Source of the DNA: Butyrivibrio fibrisolvens
GTDB taxonomy: Bacteria > Bacillota > Clostridia > Lachnospirales > Lachnospiraceae
Length of the DNA: 64,000 bases
Reading direction: 5' to 3'
Assembly: GCF_037113525.1 (NCBI RefSeq)
Contig: NZ_CP146963.1
Span: 3,782,001-3,846,000 of the forward strand
The position numbers and the translations under genes are program-made. Shown here piece by piece: positions 17,589 to 25,248 of the stretch (positions are counted from its first letter, which is position 1; each line of letters opens with the position of its first letter). The notes under the pieces are model-generated. The model had not been told where the DNA came from. It searched no databases and worked only from the letters and a program-made list of their open reading frames with translations.

Positions 17589-18095
17589 TTAAGCGTTCTT
17601 GCCGTGGCACTTCTTGTACTTCTTACCACTTCCGCATGGACATGGATCGTTAGGATAGATCTTAGGAGCGTTGTGAACTGTACGTGAGTTCTTCTGCTCT
17701 TTGTAAAGCTCTTTGCGCTTATCTTCATCGAAGATCTCGTTCCATTCAGGAAGGTTATAGAGCCAGTCAGCTTCAGCAGCTACCATGTTCTTGTAAAGGA
17801 GCTCTTTGTCGAAACCAAGGCTTACAACTGTATCCTCTTCCATGTTCTCGATATCATTAGCAACTTTAAGGCTTTCATCGATACCATCAAGGAAGCCTGT
17901 CATTGTCATAATATCAACGCCATATTTATCAGCAAGTTCCTTAACTGTTCCCTTTACTTCTTCATCAGGATTCTTAAGAAGCTCTGCATAAATATCTTTT
18001 TCTTTTCCGAAATATTCTGTCCATAATCTCTGGAGATCACCCTTGTTGGCTGTCTCTGAATAAGCCATGTCTCTCCATTTTTTAAGTAATGCCAT
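17589..18095 (-). CDS. SEC-C motif protein, function unknown
   Basis: 168 residues with a helical N-terminal body and a SEC-C zinc tail (CPCGSGKKYKKCHG). The body shares no obvious similarity with the SEC-C protein at 4.9-5.7 kb, so the two are not recent duplicates. Phrases such as LWTEYFGKEKDIYAELL and LADKYGVDIMTMTGFLDGI suggest a compact helical domain found in clostridial hypothetical proteins (recalled). GCAGGT lies before the ATG. It is followed by the thrS promoter, so thrS is transcribed separately. Confidence 0.85.
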   Translation of the reverse strand: MALLKKWRDMAYSETANKGDLQRLWTEYFGKEKDIYAELLKNPDEEVKGTVKELADKYGVDIMTMTGFLDGIDESLKVANDIENMEEDTVVSLGFDKELLYKNMVAAEADWLYNLPEWNEIFDEDKRKELYKEQKNSRTVHNAPKIYPNDPCPCGSGKKYKKCHGKNA

Positions 18096-18260
18096 ATCTG
18101 TAACCTGCTTTCTTATATAATCTTTGCCAGGGGGAGATACTCTCCCACATTAAGGCTTTTCTAATAATACTCTATTCAAATAAAAAATTCAACAGCTTAA
18201 CAATCTGCCCAAAAATCATCTATGTTTTTATGACATTGTTACATAAATATTAACGCTTTG

Positions 18261-18289
18261 TTGCTATTAAACCTGGCGTGTGCTAGAAT
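18261..18289 (+). promoter_or_regulatory. Promoter of the M23-like/bactofilin operon
   Basis: TTGCTA, a 17-base spacer and an extended -10 (TGC before TAGAAT at 18284-18289). The start codon follows about 38 bases later. Confidence 0.7.
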
Positions 18290-18327
18290 ACGTACTTGAG
18301 GTCCTTAAAGGTGGAGGTTAATGATTG

Positions 18328-19122
18328 ATGGGTAAAGAACTACAACCGCGTAAGCACCGCCATAAAAGACACTATACATTCATGATCATTTCTGGTGATT
18401 CTGACAGGAAAAGTAAACAGATTCACTTGGGGCATGTGGCTACACAGGTGCTTGCTTTTTCTCTATTTGCAATACTGGTTGCAATCGTATGCTATGTCGC
18501 ATATATTACGCTACGCTTTAAAAATCTACAATCCTCGAATTCTGCTATGCAGACAAGCATGCAGGCAGTTATCGACCAGCAGAATGCACAGATAAGCGAA
18601 CTTTCTTCACAGAATTCCAGTCTTATGTCTGCTAATTCAGAACTTCAGGCTAACTACGAACAGGTTAGTAAAGCCCTTAATATAATGGTAGATGATGAAG
18701 AAGCCAAGGAAGCAGCCAAGATCGAAGCAGCTCTTCCAAAAGGATTCCCGCTTTCAAGCCAGGCTTCCTATGAAGCTCGTCTTGATGATCCTTCTTCAGA
18801 TTCCAAAGATAACGCCAAAGAAGGCGATAACATTCTTGTGTTTAATGCAAGCGGCAGTTCACATGTAGTTGCTTCAGGAGCAGGAACAGTCCTTACTATC
18901 ACATCTGATTCCAAATACGGAAAATGTATCACTATAGATCATGGTAATGGTTATAAGAGTATCTATCGTGTTTCCGGTACTGTACTTGTTGAAGAAGGCG
19001 ACAGTGTAAGCAGAGGTTCAGCTCTTTTCCTTGTTGGGGATAAAGGAGCAGTTCTCGGCTATCAGATAAAATATAATGATGAATTTGTTAATCCGGAAGA
19101 TATGCTCGAGATTAACGGCTAA
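18328..19122 (+). CDS. Membrane-anchored degenerate M23 (LytM) domain protein
   Basis: 264 residues: a basic cytoplasmic N-terminus, one membrane segment (about 38-62), a Gln/Ser/Asn-rich coiled-coil (about 65-120) and a C-terminal LytM-fold domain outside the cell. The fold is recognisable from ITIDHGNGYKSIYRVSGTVLVEEGDSV and the closing GYQIKYNDEFVNPEDML. The catalytic residues are missing: HLH is replaced around GYQI, and the Tyr-Ala-His-Leu stretch reads YRVSG. Such proteins activate amidases or act as scaffolds (family knowledge). The start may be the TTG three bases earlier; GGAGG fits either. It pairs with the bactofilin gene 38 bases downstream. Confidence 0.88.
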   Translation: MGKELQPRKHRHKRHYTFMIISGDSDRKSKQIHLGHVATQVLAFSLFAILVAIVCYVAYITLRFKNLQSSNSAMQTSMQAVIDQQNAQISELSSQNSSLMSANSELQANYEQVSKALNIMVDDEEAKEAAKIEAALPKGFPLSSQASYEARLDDPSSDSKDNAKEGDNILVFNASGSSHVVASGAGTVLTITSDSKYGKCITIDHGNGYKSIYRVSGTVLVEEGDSVSRGSALFLVGDKGAVLGYQIKYNDEFVNPEDMLEING

Positions 19123-19160
19123 ATCTATTATCAAGATTAATGTGAAGGGAGAACATAGAT

Positions 19161-19601
19161 ATGTTCAACAGCAGCAAACAAAAGACACCCCCAATCAGTA
19201 CATATGAGGATGAAGCTCAAAAGGTTGTAACTCTTATCGGTGCAGGCGCAACTTGTGATGGAGCTTTCAGTGCTCGTGATACTACCCGTATTGACGGAAC
19301 AATAAATGGTCCTGTTCATATCGAGGGAAGTCTCATTGTCGGTCAGAGCGGTAAGGTTAACGGCGATGTTACAGCCCAGAATGTATTCCTTGCAGGCGAG
19401 ATCACCGGTAATATTGATTGCAATTCCGGAAAGCTTGAAGTAAGCGACAGCGGTAAGCTTGTTGGCGACGTTACAACAAAGAGCATCGTAATCGATGAAA
19501 ACGCCATCTTCCAGGGCAGATGTACAATGACTACAGATATCAACTCTGCAACACAGGCCAAGGAAAGAGCTGCTGCAACAGTTGAATCAGATAACAAATG
19601 A
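19161..19601 (+). CDS. Bactofilin
   Basis: 146-residue cytoskeletal protein. The core (about 25-130) is the DUF583 right-handed beta-helix, seen as regular hydrophobic-glycine repeats (IDGTINGPVHIEGSLIVGQSGKVNGDV...). Flanking tails are short and disordered. Bactofilins polymerise without nucleotide and often recruit cell-wall enzymes to a site (family knowledge); genes for M23-type proteins are frequent neighbours, as here. AAGGGAG precedes the ATG. A strong bidirectional terminator follows. Confidence 0.95.
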   Translation: MFNSSKQKTPPISTYEDEAQKVVTLIGAGATCDGAFSARDTTRIDGTINGPVHIEGSLIVGQSGKVNGDVTAQNVFLAGEITGNIDCNSGKLEVSDSGKLVGDVTTKSIVIDENAIFQGRCTMTTDINSATQAKERAAATVESDNK

Positions 19602-19662
19602 ATGATGTAACAACATAGAGCATGACTATTGGAATAAAGTGACAAAAGTCACTGATTTCCTA

Positions 19663-19701
19663 AAATCAAAAAGAAGACCCTCGCGGTCTTCTTTTTGATT
19701 T
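19663..19701. terminator. Bidirectional terminator after bactofilin
   Basis: A perfect 17-bp stem with a CTCGC loop (19663-19679 with 19685-19701), flanked by A/T-rich tracts. It separates the bactofilin operon from the convergent TrpR-like gene. Confidence 0.93.
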
Positions 19702-19769
19702 GGAACATATATATTTCCCTATCGCTACCATCTGATACCGACCAGGGTAAGTTTTGAAATCAGAAAAAC

Positions 19770-20054
19770 TTACTGAAGTCTTTCAAATACCATTTCATAT
19801 CCGTCATCACCATAGTTAAGTGATCTGTTAACACGGCTGATAGTCGCTGTAGAAGCTCCGGTCTTTTCAGCAATCTCAAGATAGGTCTTCTTATCACGAA
19901 GCATTGATGCAACTTCAAATCTCTGCGAAAGAGATAAAAGCTCATTTACTGTGCACAGATCCTCAAAAAAGCTGTAGCACTCTTCCTTATTCTGCAGACA
20001 AAGAACCGCTTCAAATAAATGGTCCACTGAATCTGTATGTATTTTCTTATTCAT
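19770..20054 (-). CDS. YerC/YecD family TrpR-related regulator
   Basis: 94 residues, related to the trp repressor fold. The helix-turn-helix lies at about 50-75 (SLSQRFEVASMLRDKKTYLEIAEKTGASTATISRVNRSL). The ligand and targets of this Firmicutes family are not established. The ATG at 20054 is preferred, with GGAGG 11 bases upstream; an in-frame TTG six codons earlier would overlap that site. It is a single-gene unit, divergent from the cold-shock gene. Confidence 0.9.
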   Translation of the reverse strand: MNKKIHTDSVDHLFEAVLCLQNKEECYSFFEDLCTVNELLSLSQRFEVASMLRDKKTYLEIAEKTGASTATISRVNRSLNYGDDGYEMVFERLQ

Positions 20055-20335
20055 GTTTTGATAATCCTCCAATTTGATTAACTTGTTTTTAATATGCTTT
20101 ATTCCTTGAACATTTTATCATAGTAAAGTTGTGAAGTAAAGTACAGACCTTTATTCATTAAATACTTTATTATTTTGTTATAATTTTCTAAAAAGATGCA
20201 AAAAATCATCTTTACTTTTGTTGATATTTGTGATAACCTAGATTTGTTGTTTGAGTAGGTATGTTGGCTATAGACTTTATACAAACATCAGACAGCGTAG
20301 TGATTACTTTTTTATTATCCAGTGGAGGTATTACA

Positions 20336-20536
20336 ATGAACAAAGGTACAGTTAAGTGGTTCAACAATCAGAAAGGCTATGGTTTCATCTCTGATGAAGC
20401 TGGTAACGATGTATTCGTACACTATTCAGGACTCAACATGGAAGGCTTCAAGTCTCTCGACGAAGGTGCTTCTGTAGAGTATGATGTAATCCAGGGCGAA
20501 AAAGGACCTCAGGCAGTAAACGTAAACAAGCTTTGA
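20336..20536 (+). CDS. csp: Cold-shock domain protein
   Basis: 66-residue single cold-shock domain (OB fold) that binds single-stranded RNA and DNA and acts as an RNA chaperone. RNP1 is KGYGFI (the usual second aromatic is Tyr here) and RNP2 is VFVHYS. The ATG at 20336 follows GGAGG by 9 bases and matches the conserved MNKGTVKWFN start; an upstream in-frame start is not conserved. The long leader (about 100 bases or more) is typical of csp genes. A terminator follows after about 105 bases. Confidence 0.97.
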   Translation: MNKGTVKWFNNQKGYGFISDEAGNDVFVHYSGLNMEGFKSLDEGASVEYDVIQGEKGPQAVNVNKL

Positions 20537-20640
20537 TATTTAAATAATATCGAAGACATCCCATCTATAGTACGGATGTAAGCTTTTGTGTAAGGTCCGC
20601 CTTAACTATAAAGCAAAGATTTATTTTACTCCAACAATTA

Positions 20641-20668
20641 ACCGGGGCAGCGAGGCTGCTCCGGTTTT
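20641..20668 (+). terminator. Terminator after csp
   Basis: An 11-bp GC-rich stem (20641-20651 with 20655-20665, one G-T pair) with a 3-base loop and a TTTT run. Confidence 0.88.
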
Positions 20669-20687
20669 GTATTATATACCTTCCTGG

Positions 20688-21461
20688 CTATTTACAAGCA
20701 TCTATCACATCTTTTATACTCAGGCATCCGCCAAAAATATCCAGTGCAGAACCAACTGTAACATCTACTTTCGCTCTTCCTATTTCCCTAAGCTTTTTAA
20801 TATCCGAAATGCTGTGGACACCACCTGCATATGTCACAGGTATCTTAGCCCAGTTTCCCAGTAAAGTAGCGACATTTTCTTCTATTCCGCCTTGCTTTCC
20901 CTCCACGTCTGCTGCATGGATCAGGAACTCATCGCAAGAGTCTGAAAGATCATCAAGCGTTTCAATAGAAAGCTTCGTATCTGTCATCTTCTGCCATCTG
21001 TCAGTAACTATATAATAGTCATCACCTTTTTTCTTACAGGAAAGATCAAGAACAAGATGCTCTTTTCCTACTGTTTTCTTCAGTATTTCAAGTTTATCTC
21101 TGTCGATCCTGCCATCTTTAAATACATAGGATGTGACTATTACGTGTGAAGCTCCTGCATCCAGAAAAGCTTTGGCATTATCAGGGTTTATCCCTCCACC
21201 TATCTGAAGCATGCCGGGATGAGCACAAAGGGCAAGCTTAGCCTGCCTGAGGCTCTCATCATAATACTTACTACCTGCAGGATTCAGGATAATAACATGG
21301 CCACCTTTAAGGCCAAGAGTACAATATAAATCCGAATAGTAGGTTCCGTCAAGCTCTGAAATAAAATTATCGGTAGATTCATCCTGACTGTCCCTTAGGC
21401 TTGAGCCTACTATCTGTTTAACTTTTCCATTATGAATATCAATACAGGGTCTGAATATCAA
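20688..21461 (-). CDS. hisA: Eukaryotic-type ProFAR isomerase (HisA/His6)
   Basis: 257 residues. Catalyses the Amadori-type isomerisation of ProFAR to PRFAR in histidine synthesis. The sequence follows the fungal/plant His6 type rather than standard bacterial HisA: CIDIHNGKVKQIVG at the start, LQIGGGIN, SHVIVTSYVFKDG, LVLDLSCKK, a helix with FLIHAADVEGKQGGI, and VTYAGG...KVDVTVGSALDIFGG at the end. This variant is known in some Firmicutes and suggests old horizontal transfer. It begins with TTG behind GGAGGTG, only 14 bases after the dapB stop, so it is the third gene of the lysine-riboswitch operon. No other his gene is nearby. Confidence 0.93.
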   Translation of the reverse strand: MIFRPCIDIHNGKVKQIVGSSLRDSQDESTDNFISELDGTYYSDLYCTLGLKGGHVIILNPAGSKYYDESLRQAKLALCAHPGMLQIGGGINPDNAKAFLDAGASHVIVTSYVFKDGRIDRDKLEILKKTVGKEHLVLDLSCKKKGDDYYIVTDRWQKMTDTKLSIETLDDLSDSCDEFLIHAADVEGKQGGIEENVATLLGNWAKIPVTYAGGVHSISDIKKLREIGRAKVDVTVGSALDIFGGCLSIKDVIDACK

Positions 21462-21475
21462 GATTACACCTCCGC

Positions 21476-22237
21476 TTATTTAAGGCCGAGTGCATCTGAC
21501 ATATCATACATTCCTGCAGGTTTTCCTGAAAGGAACTTGGCAGCTTCTACTGCTCCCTTACCAAAAATAGCTCTTGAATATGCTCTGTGTGAGAATGTTA
21601 TAACTTCGTCAGTTCCTGCAAAGATAACGTCGTGGTCACCAACTATTGTGCCGCCTCTCACTGCGCTTATTCCGATTTCCTTTTCAGGTCTTTTCTCGCG
21701 TCTTGCTGAACGGTCATATACAAACTCGTAGTCTCCGCCTGCTGCATCGTTTATAACTTCTGCAAGAGACATAGCTGTTCCGCTCGGTGCATCAAGTTTT
21801 TGATTATGGTGCTTCTCTACGATCTCCATGTCAAAGCCTGATCCTGCAAGAGCCTTAGCTGCCTCTTTAAGGACCTTCATAAGGACATTAACGCCAACTG
21901 ACATGTTAGCTGATTTAAGGATAGCGATCTTTTTAGATGCCACGTTAACATGTGCAAGCTGGTCATCAGAAAGACCTGTTGTGCACAGTACTACAGGAAG
22001 ATTTTTGTCTGCGCATACATCTAACAGTTCATCGACTCCTGATGCGTTAGAAAAATCTATTACTACGTCAGCTTCAACATTTACATCAGCAATACTATTA
22101 AATGTCGGGAAAGAATAATTGTTCTCTCCAAACTTATCTACACCTGCAACGATACTGATATCATTATCAGCTTCTGCAATATCTACAATTACGTGTCCCA
22201 TGCGGCCATTGCAGCCGTTCATTATTGCCTTTACCAT
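21476..22237 (-). CDS. dapB: 4-hydroxy-tetrahydrodipicolinate reductase
   Basis: 253 residues. Reduces the DapA product with NAD(P)H on the route to diaminopimelate and lysine. The Rossmann motif is GCNGRMG (8-14), and the substrate-binding catalytic stretch EKHHNQK (141-147) is followed by DAPSGTA. It is slightly shorter than the E. coli enzyme (273), as is common in Firmicutes. GTGGAGGA precedes the ATG. It sits 105 bases after dapA and 14 bases before hisA on the same transcript. Confidence 0.97.
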   Translation of the reverse strand: MVKAIMNGCNGRMGHVIVDIAEADNDISIVAGVDKFGENNYSFPTFNSIADVNVEADVVIDFSNASGVDELLDVCADKNLPVVLCTTGLSDDQLAHVNVASKKIAILKSANMSVGVNVLMKVLKEAAKALAGSGFDMEIVEKHHNQKLDAPSGTAMSLAEVINDAAGGDYEFVYDRSARREKRPEKEIGISAVRGGTIVGDHDVIFAGTDEVITFSHRAYSRAIFGKGAVEAAKFLSGKPAGMYDMSDALGLK

Positions 22238-22342
22238 TTATATTATTCCTCCACTAATACTAAACATTTGTTATTATTGTAAAAATATAGTGAAAGACAT
22301 ATTCGCTACTATTCATTCGCTATATGCTTTCACTATTATCTA

Positions 22343-23227
22343 TCAGATAAGACCAAAGTCCTGCATAGCTTTCTTGAGCTGCTGTGCATGCTCAGGGCTA
22401 ACTTCTGTAAGAGGAAGGCGAAGTGGACCTGCTTCAAAGCCAAGGAACTCGATAGCTTTTTTTACAGGAATAGGATTAACTTCTGCAAAAAGAGCCTTAA
22501 TGAGCGGGATAGCTTTGAGCTGGATATCTGCAGCACCGGCAAAATCACCCTTAAGAGCAAGTTCGCACATCTTGTGAGTCTGCTTTGGAGCTACGTTAGA
22601 AAGAACGGAGATAACACCGATTCCGCCAAGTGACATGATCGGAACTACCTGATCATCATTACCGGAATAAAGGTCTATAGCGCCATCTGTAAGGTGCATC
22701 ATCTCTGCAGTCTGAGACAGATTACCAGCTGCATCCTTGATTCCTACGATATTATCCTTCTCTCTGACAAGCTTTGCTGCTGTTGCAGGAAGGATATTGC
22801 AACCTGTACGGCTTGGTACGTTGTACATGATAACAGGGATCTTGATAGCATCAGCAACTGCGCCAAAGTGTGCTACGAGTCCGTCCTGTGTAGCCTTGTT
22901 GTAATAAGGTGTTACTGAAAGAACAGCGTCAGCGCCATACTCTTCTGCTTCCTTAGAAAGCTCAACCGCTGTCTGAGTACAATTAGAACCTGTACCTGCA
23001 ATGACAGGTATACGATGGTTAACCTTGTCTATACAGAACTTAACAACATCCATGTGTTCCTTTTCACTCATTGTTGCAGCTTCACCGGTAGTACCGCATA
23101 CGATGATCGCATCTGTATCATTTGCGATCTGGTACTCGATAAGACGTGCAAACTCATCATAATTAACTGATCCATCCTGATTAAATGGTGTTGCAATAGC
23201 AACTCCTGCTCCCTTAAATACTGCCAT
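22343..23227 (-). CDS. dapA: 4-hydroxy-tetrahydrodipicolinate synthase
   Basis: 294-residue TIM-barrel aldolase that condenses pyruvate with aspartate semialdehyde, the committing step to diaminopimelate and lysine. The Schiff-base lysine is K164 in GIKDAAGN; Y135 and R140 lie in YNVPSRTG, and the GTTGEA motif is at 45-50. AAGGAGG lies 5 bases before the ATG. It is the first gene after a lysine riboswitch, which explains how its level follows lysine supply. Confidence 0.98.
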   Translation of the reverse strand: MAVFKGAGVAIATPFNQDGSVNYDEFARLIEYQIANDTDAIIVCGTTGEAATMSEKEHMDVVKFCIDKVNHRIPVIAGTGSNCTQTAVELSKEAEEYGADAVLSVTPYYNKATQDGLVAHFGAVADAIKIPVIMYNVPSRTGCNILPATAAKLVREKDNIVGIKDAAGNLSQTAEMMHLTDGAIDLYSGNDDQVVPIMSLGGIGVISVLSNVAPKQTHKMCELALKGDFAGAADIQLKAIPLIKALFAEVNPIPVKKAIEFLGFEAGPLRLPLTEVSPEHAQQLKKAMQDFGLI

Positions 23228-23286
23228 AGTGCCTCCTTAAATAATTCTCTTGCCAGGTCCACGCTCTACTTGCCCGGCTAATCTAC

Positions 23287-23320
23287 ACAAAAGGGTGAGC
23301 GCCCTTTGTGCGCTCACCCT
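23287..23320 (-). terminator. Riboswitch terminator before dapA
   Basis: A 10-bp GC-rich stem (GGGTGAGCGC with its complement) followed on the minus strand by TTTTG. It is the expression platform of the lysine riboswitch. Confidence 0.9.
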
Positions 23321-23347
23321 ACAATCTTCCAAAATTATTGGGATTAT

Positions 23348-23520
23348 CGGATAGCGCCCCATCATTACTGATGACAGTCATACACCTGTTAGATGTATGC
23401 CCAAGAATCCGGAATGCAGCTGCTTCCGAACCTTTCGGCGCATTTTCCTTTCCATTCTCTTCAAGTACCGCTGCAGCATCCAAGAATGTACTAATAAAAC
23501 ACGCAACCTCTATCTCTGAA
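23348..23520 (-). promoter_or_regulatory. Lysine riboswitch (L box)
   Basis: On the minus strand the aptamer core reads GATAGAGGTTGCG, then AGTA, GCGCCGAAAGG, TTCTTGGGCATAC, a GTATGACTGTCATC segment and finally GGGGCGCTATC, the expected order for the L box. The ends (GATAG...CTATC) pair as P1. Lysine binding should favour the terminator at 23287-23320 and lower dapA-dapB-hisA expression. Confidence 0.93.
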
Positions 23521-23527
23521 CAGCTAC

Positions 23528-23556
23528 ATCATAGCACCGGCAATTTTTGGTGTCAA
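23528..23556 (-). promoter_or_regulatory. Promoter of the dapA-dapB-hisA operon
   Basis: A consensus TTGACA (23551-23556), a 17-base spacer and TATGAT (23528-23533) on the minus strand, a few bases before the riboswitch. Confidence 0.88.
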
Positions 23557-23634
23557 CCAAAACGCATGATTTACCAAGTATATCGCAAGCATTATACCGA
23601 TCAGTTTTTATGCTTTATAACAACCACACCTTGT

Positions 23635-23695
23635 CTATGCTATAATGTTCTATGACTTGAACCAAATTAAGAAAGGATTGTCGATAATAGCGACA
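23635..23695 (+). promoter_or_regulatory. Extended -10 promoter and hairpin-bridged ribosome site
   Basis: TGC-TATAAT (23638-23646) is an extended -10 without a good -35. Downstream, AAAGGA (23672-23677) is separated from the ATG at 23703 by a 5-bp hairpin TGTCG/CGACA (23679-23683 with 23691-23695). Folding would shorten the gap from 25 to about 8 bases. Confidence 0.5.
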
Positions 23696-23702
23696 TATAC
23701 TT

Positions 23703-24893
23703 ATGAATAATAAAGTTACTTTATACATGCATTCAGGAAGTGGCAACCATGGCTGCGAAGCAATCGTAAGATCTCTTACAGAACTTCTTCACAGTCAGGA
23801 CCCTACTATCACACCTGACGTAATGACAAATGACAGAGCCGAGGACCTTCTATATGTTCCTGAAGACATATGCCATTTTGTTGAAGAAAAGCATATGGCA
23901 AGAAATGTCATAAATCATACTCTTTACTATGTCTACAGAAAGTTAACAGGAGACAAAGAGTCTTTTCTCAGATACAGATTCAAACCCATGTACAAGAACC
24001 CTCCAAAGGTAGGCGTATCTATCGGAGGCGATACCTACTGCTACGATTACATGGTGGAAGAGATCATGCTTACTAACAGCATGCTCCATAAGCTTGGCAC
24101 TAAAACTATCCTTCTTGGCTGCAGCGTTGAACCTGACCTTGTAAAAAGAAGTGACGTAGCAGCTGATATGAAGCTGTATGACAAGATCCTCGCAAGAGAA
24201 AGCATTACTTATAATGCCCTTTTGGATGCAGGCGTATCTAAAGAAAGGCTTGAACTTGCTCCGGATCCTGCTTTTACACTTGATACAAAGTTTCTCCCTC
24301 TTCCGGAAGGATGGCAGGAAGGAAAGACTATAGGACTTAACTTAAGTCCTCTTATTGGAATGTACGCTGAAGATAAGGACATTGCACTTAAGTGTTATGA
24401 AGATCTTATCAGACACATTTTAGATACTACTGATAATACTGTTGCCCTTATACCTCACGTTGTCTGGGATAGAAGTAACGACAACATTCCTCTTACAAGC
24501 CTTTATGAGAAGTTCAAGGACACAGGCCGGGTTCTTCTTATTAAAGATCATAATGCCCCTGAGCTTAAGGGCTATATAGCAAGATGCAGACTCTTTATAG
24601 GAGCAAGAACTCATGCAACTATTGCCGCATACTCATCCTGTGTACCAACTCTAGTTATCGGTTATTCGGTTAAGGCAAGAGGAATTGCCAAAGATCTCTT
24701 TGGAACTGAGGAAAAATATGTGCTACCAGTTCAGGACCTAAAGTCAAGTAAGCAGCTTATAGAAGGCTATGAATGGCTTAATGAACATGCTGATGAAATT
24801 ACCGGGAAGCTGAAAGAAGCGATTCCTGAGTATATTGTTAAGGCAAAACGTAATGGTAGCGCTGTTATTGAACTTCTTAACAGCAAGTCCTAA
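23703..24893 (+). CDS. Polysaccharide pyruvyl transferase family protein
   Basis: 396 residues, soluble, of the CsaB/WcaK-type family (PF04230) that adds pyruvate ketals to wall or capsular sugars, or has a related glycosyltransferase-like role. Recognisable stretches are the N-terminal SGSGNHGCEAIVRSL, GVSIGGDTYCYDY near residue 105, LAPDPAF, and the C-terminal GARTHATIAAYSSCVPTLVIGYSVKARGIAKDLFG. It stands alone, not in a polysaccharide cluster. The start is fixed because the other frames are closed; its ribosome site is 25 bases away and bridged by a hairpin. Confidence 0.9.
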   Translation: MNNKVTLYMHSGSGNHGCEAIVRSLTELLHSQDPTITPDVMTNDRAEDLLYVPEDICHFVEEKHMARNVINHTLYYVYRKLTGDKESFLRYRFKPMYKNPPKVGVSIGGDTYCYDYMVEEIMLTNSMLHKLGTKTILLGCSVEPDLVKRSDVAADMKLYDKILARESITYNALLDAGVSKERLELAPDPAFTLDTKFLPLPEGWQEGKTIGLNLSPLIGMYAEDKDIALKCYEDLIRHILDTTDNTVALIPHVVWDRSNDNIPLTSLYEKFKDTGRVLLIKDHNAPELKGYIARCRLFIGARTHATIAAYSSCVPTLVIGYSVKARGIAKDLFGTEEKYVLPVQDLKSSKQLIEGYEWLNEHADEITGKLKEAIPEYIVKAKRNGSAVIELLNSKS

Positions 24894-24957
24894 CTTTGAA
24901 ATCTATGTTGTAAGTCGCAATCTTTTTAATAATAATCAGTTTTTATATTGTTTCTTC

Positions 24958-24986
24958 AAAAAATCCGCACTCGTTGCGGATTTTTG
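24958..24986 (+). terminator. Terminator after the pyruvyl transferase gene
   Basis: The stem AAAAATCCGCA with its complement, a 5-base loop and a T-run. A similar AAATCCGCA hairpin recurs at 28.11 kb. Confidence 0.88.
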
Positions 24987-25127
24987 ATTTGTAACACACT
25001 CTTGCTTCTTAATATCATCAGGCTTCTCTATAACAATATACGTAATTTTGACTAATTAATTCTTGTTTTATGTTAATAGTTGGTGTATATTTTACATCGA
25101 TTTATAAATGTTTTTTTGATATCATTG

Positions 25128-25156
25128 TTGCATCGCGTGTTTTATAGTGCTAAAAT
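25128..25156 (+). promoter_or_regulatory. Promoter of typA
   Basis: TTGCAT, a 17-base spacer and TGC-TAAAAT (25151-25156). The leader then holds a TTCCGG/CCGGAA hairpin (25204-25222) followed by six Ts, which could act as a weak attenuator before the typA ribosome site. The rest of the 355-base gap (24894-25248) shows only the upstream terminator. Confidence 0.7.
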
Positions 25157-25248
25157 GTGTTGGTTTTGAAATAACAGATTAAGAAGTTACTATATGAATA
25201 GGATTCCGGCAAAGATCCGGAACCCGTAGTTTTTTAAGGAGTACCAGA

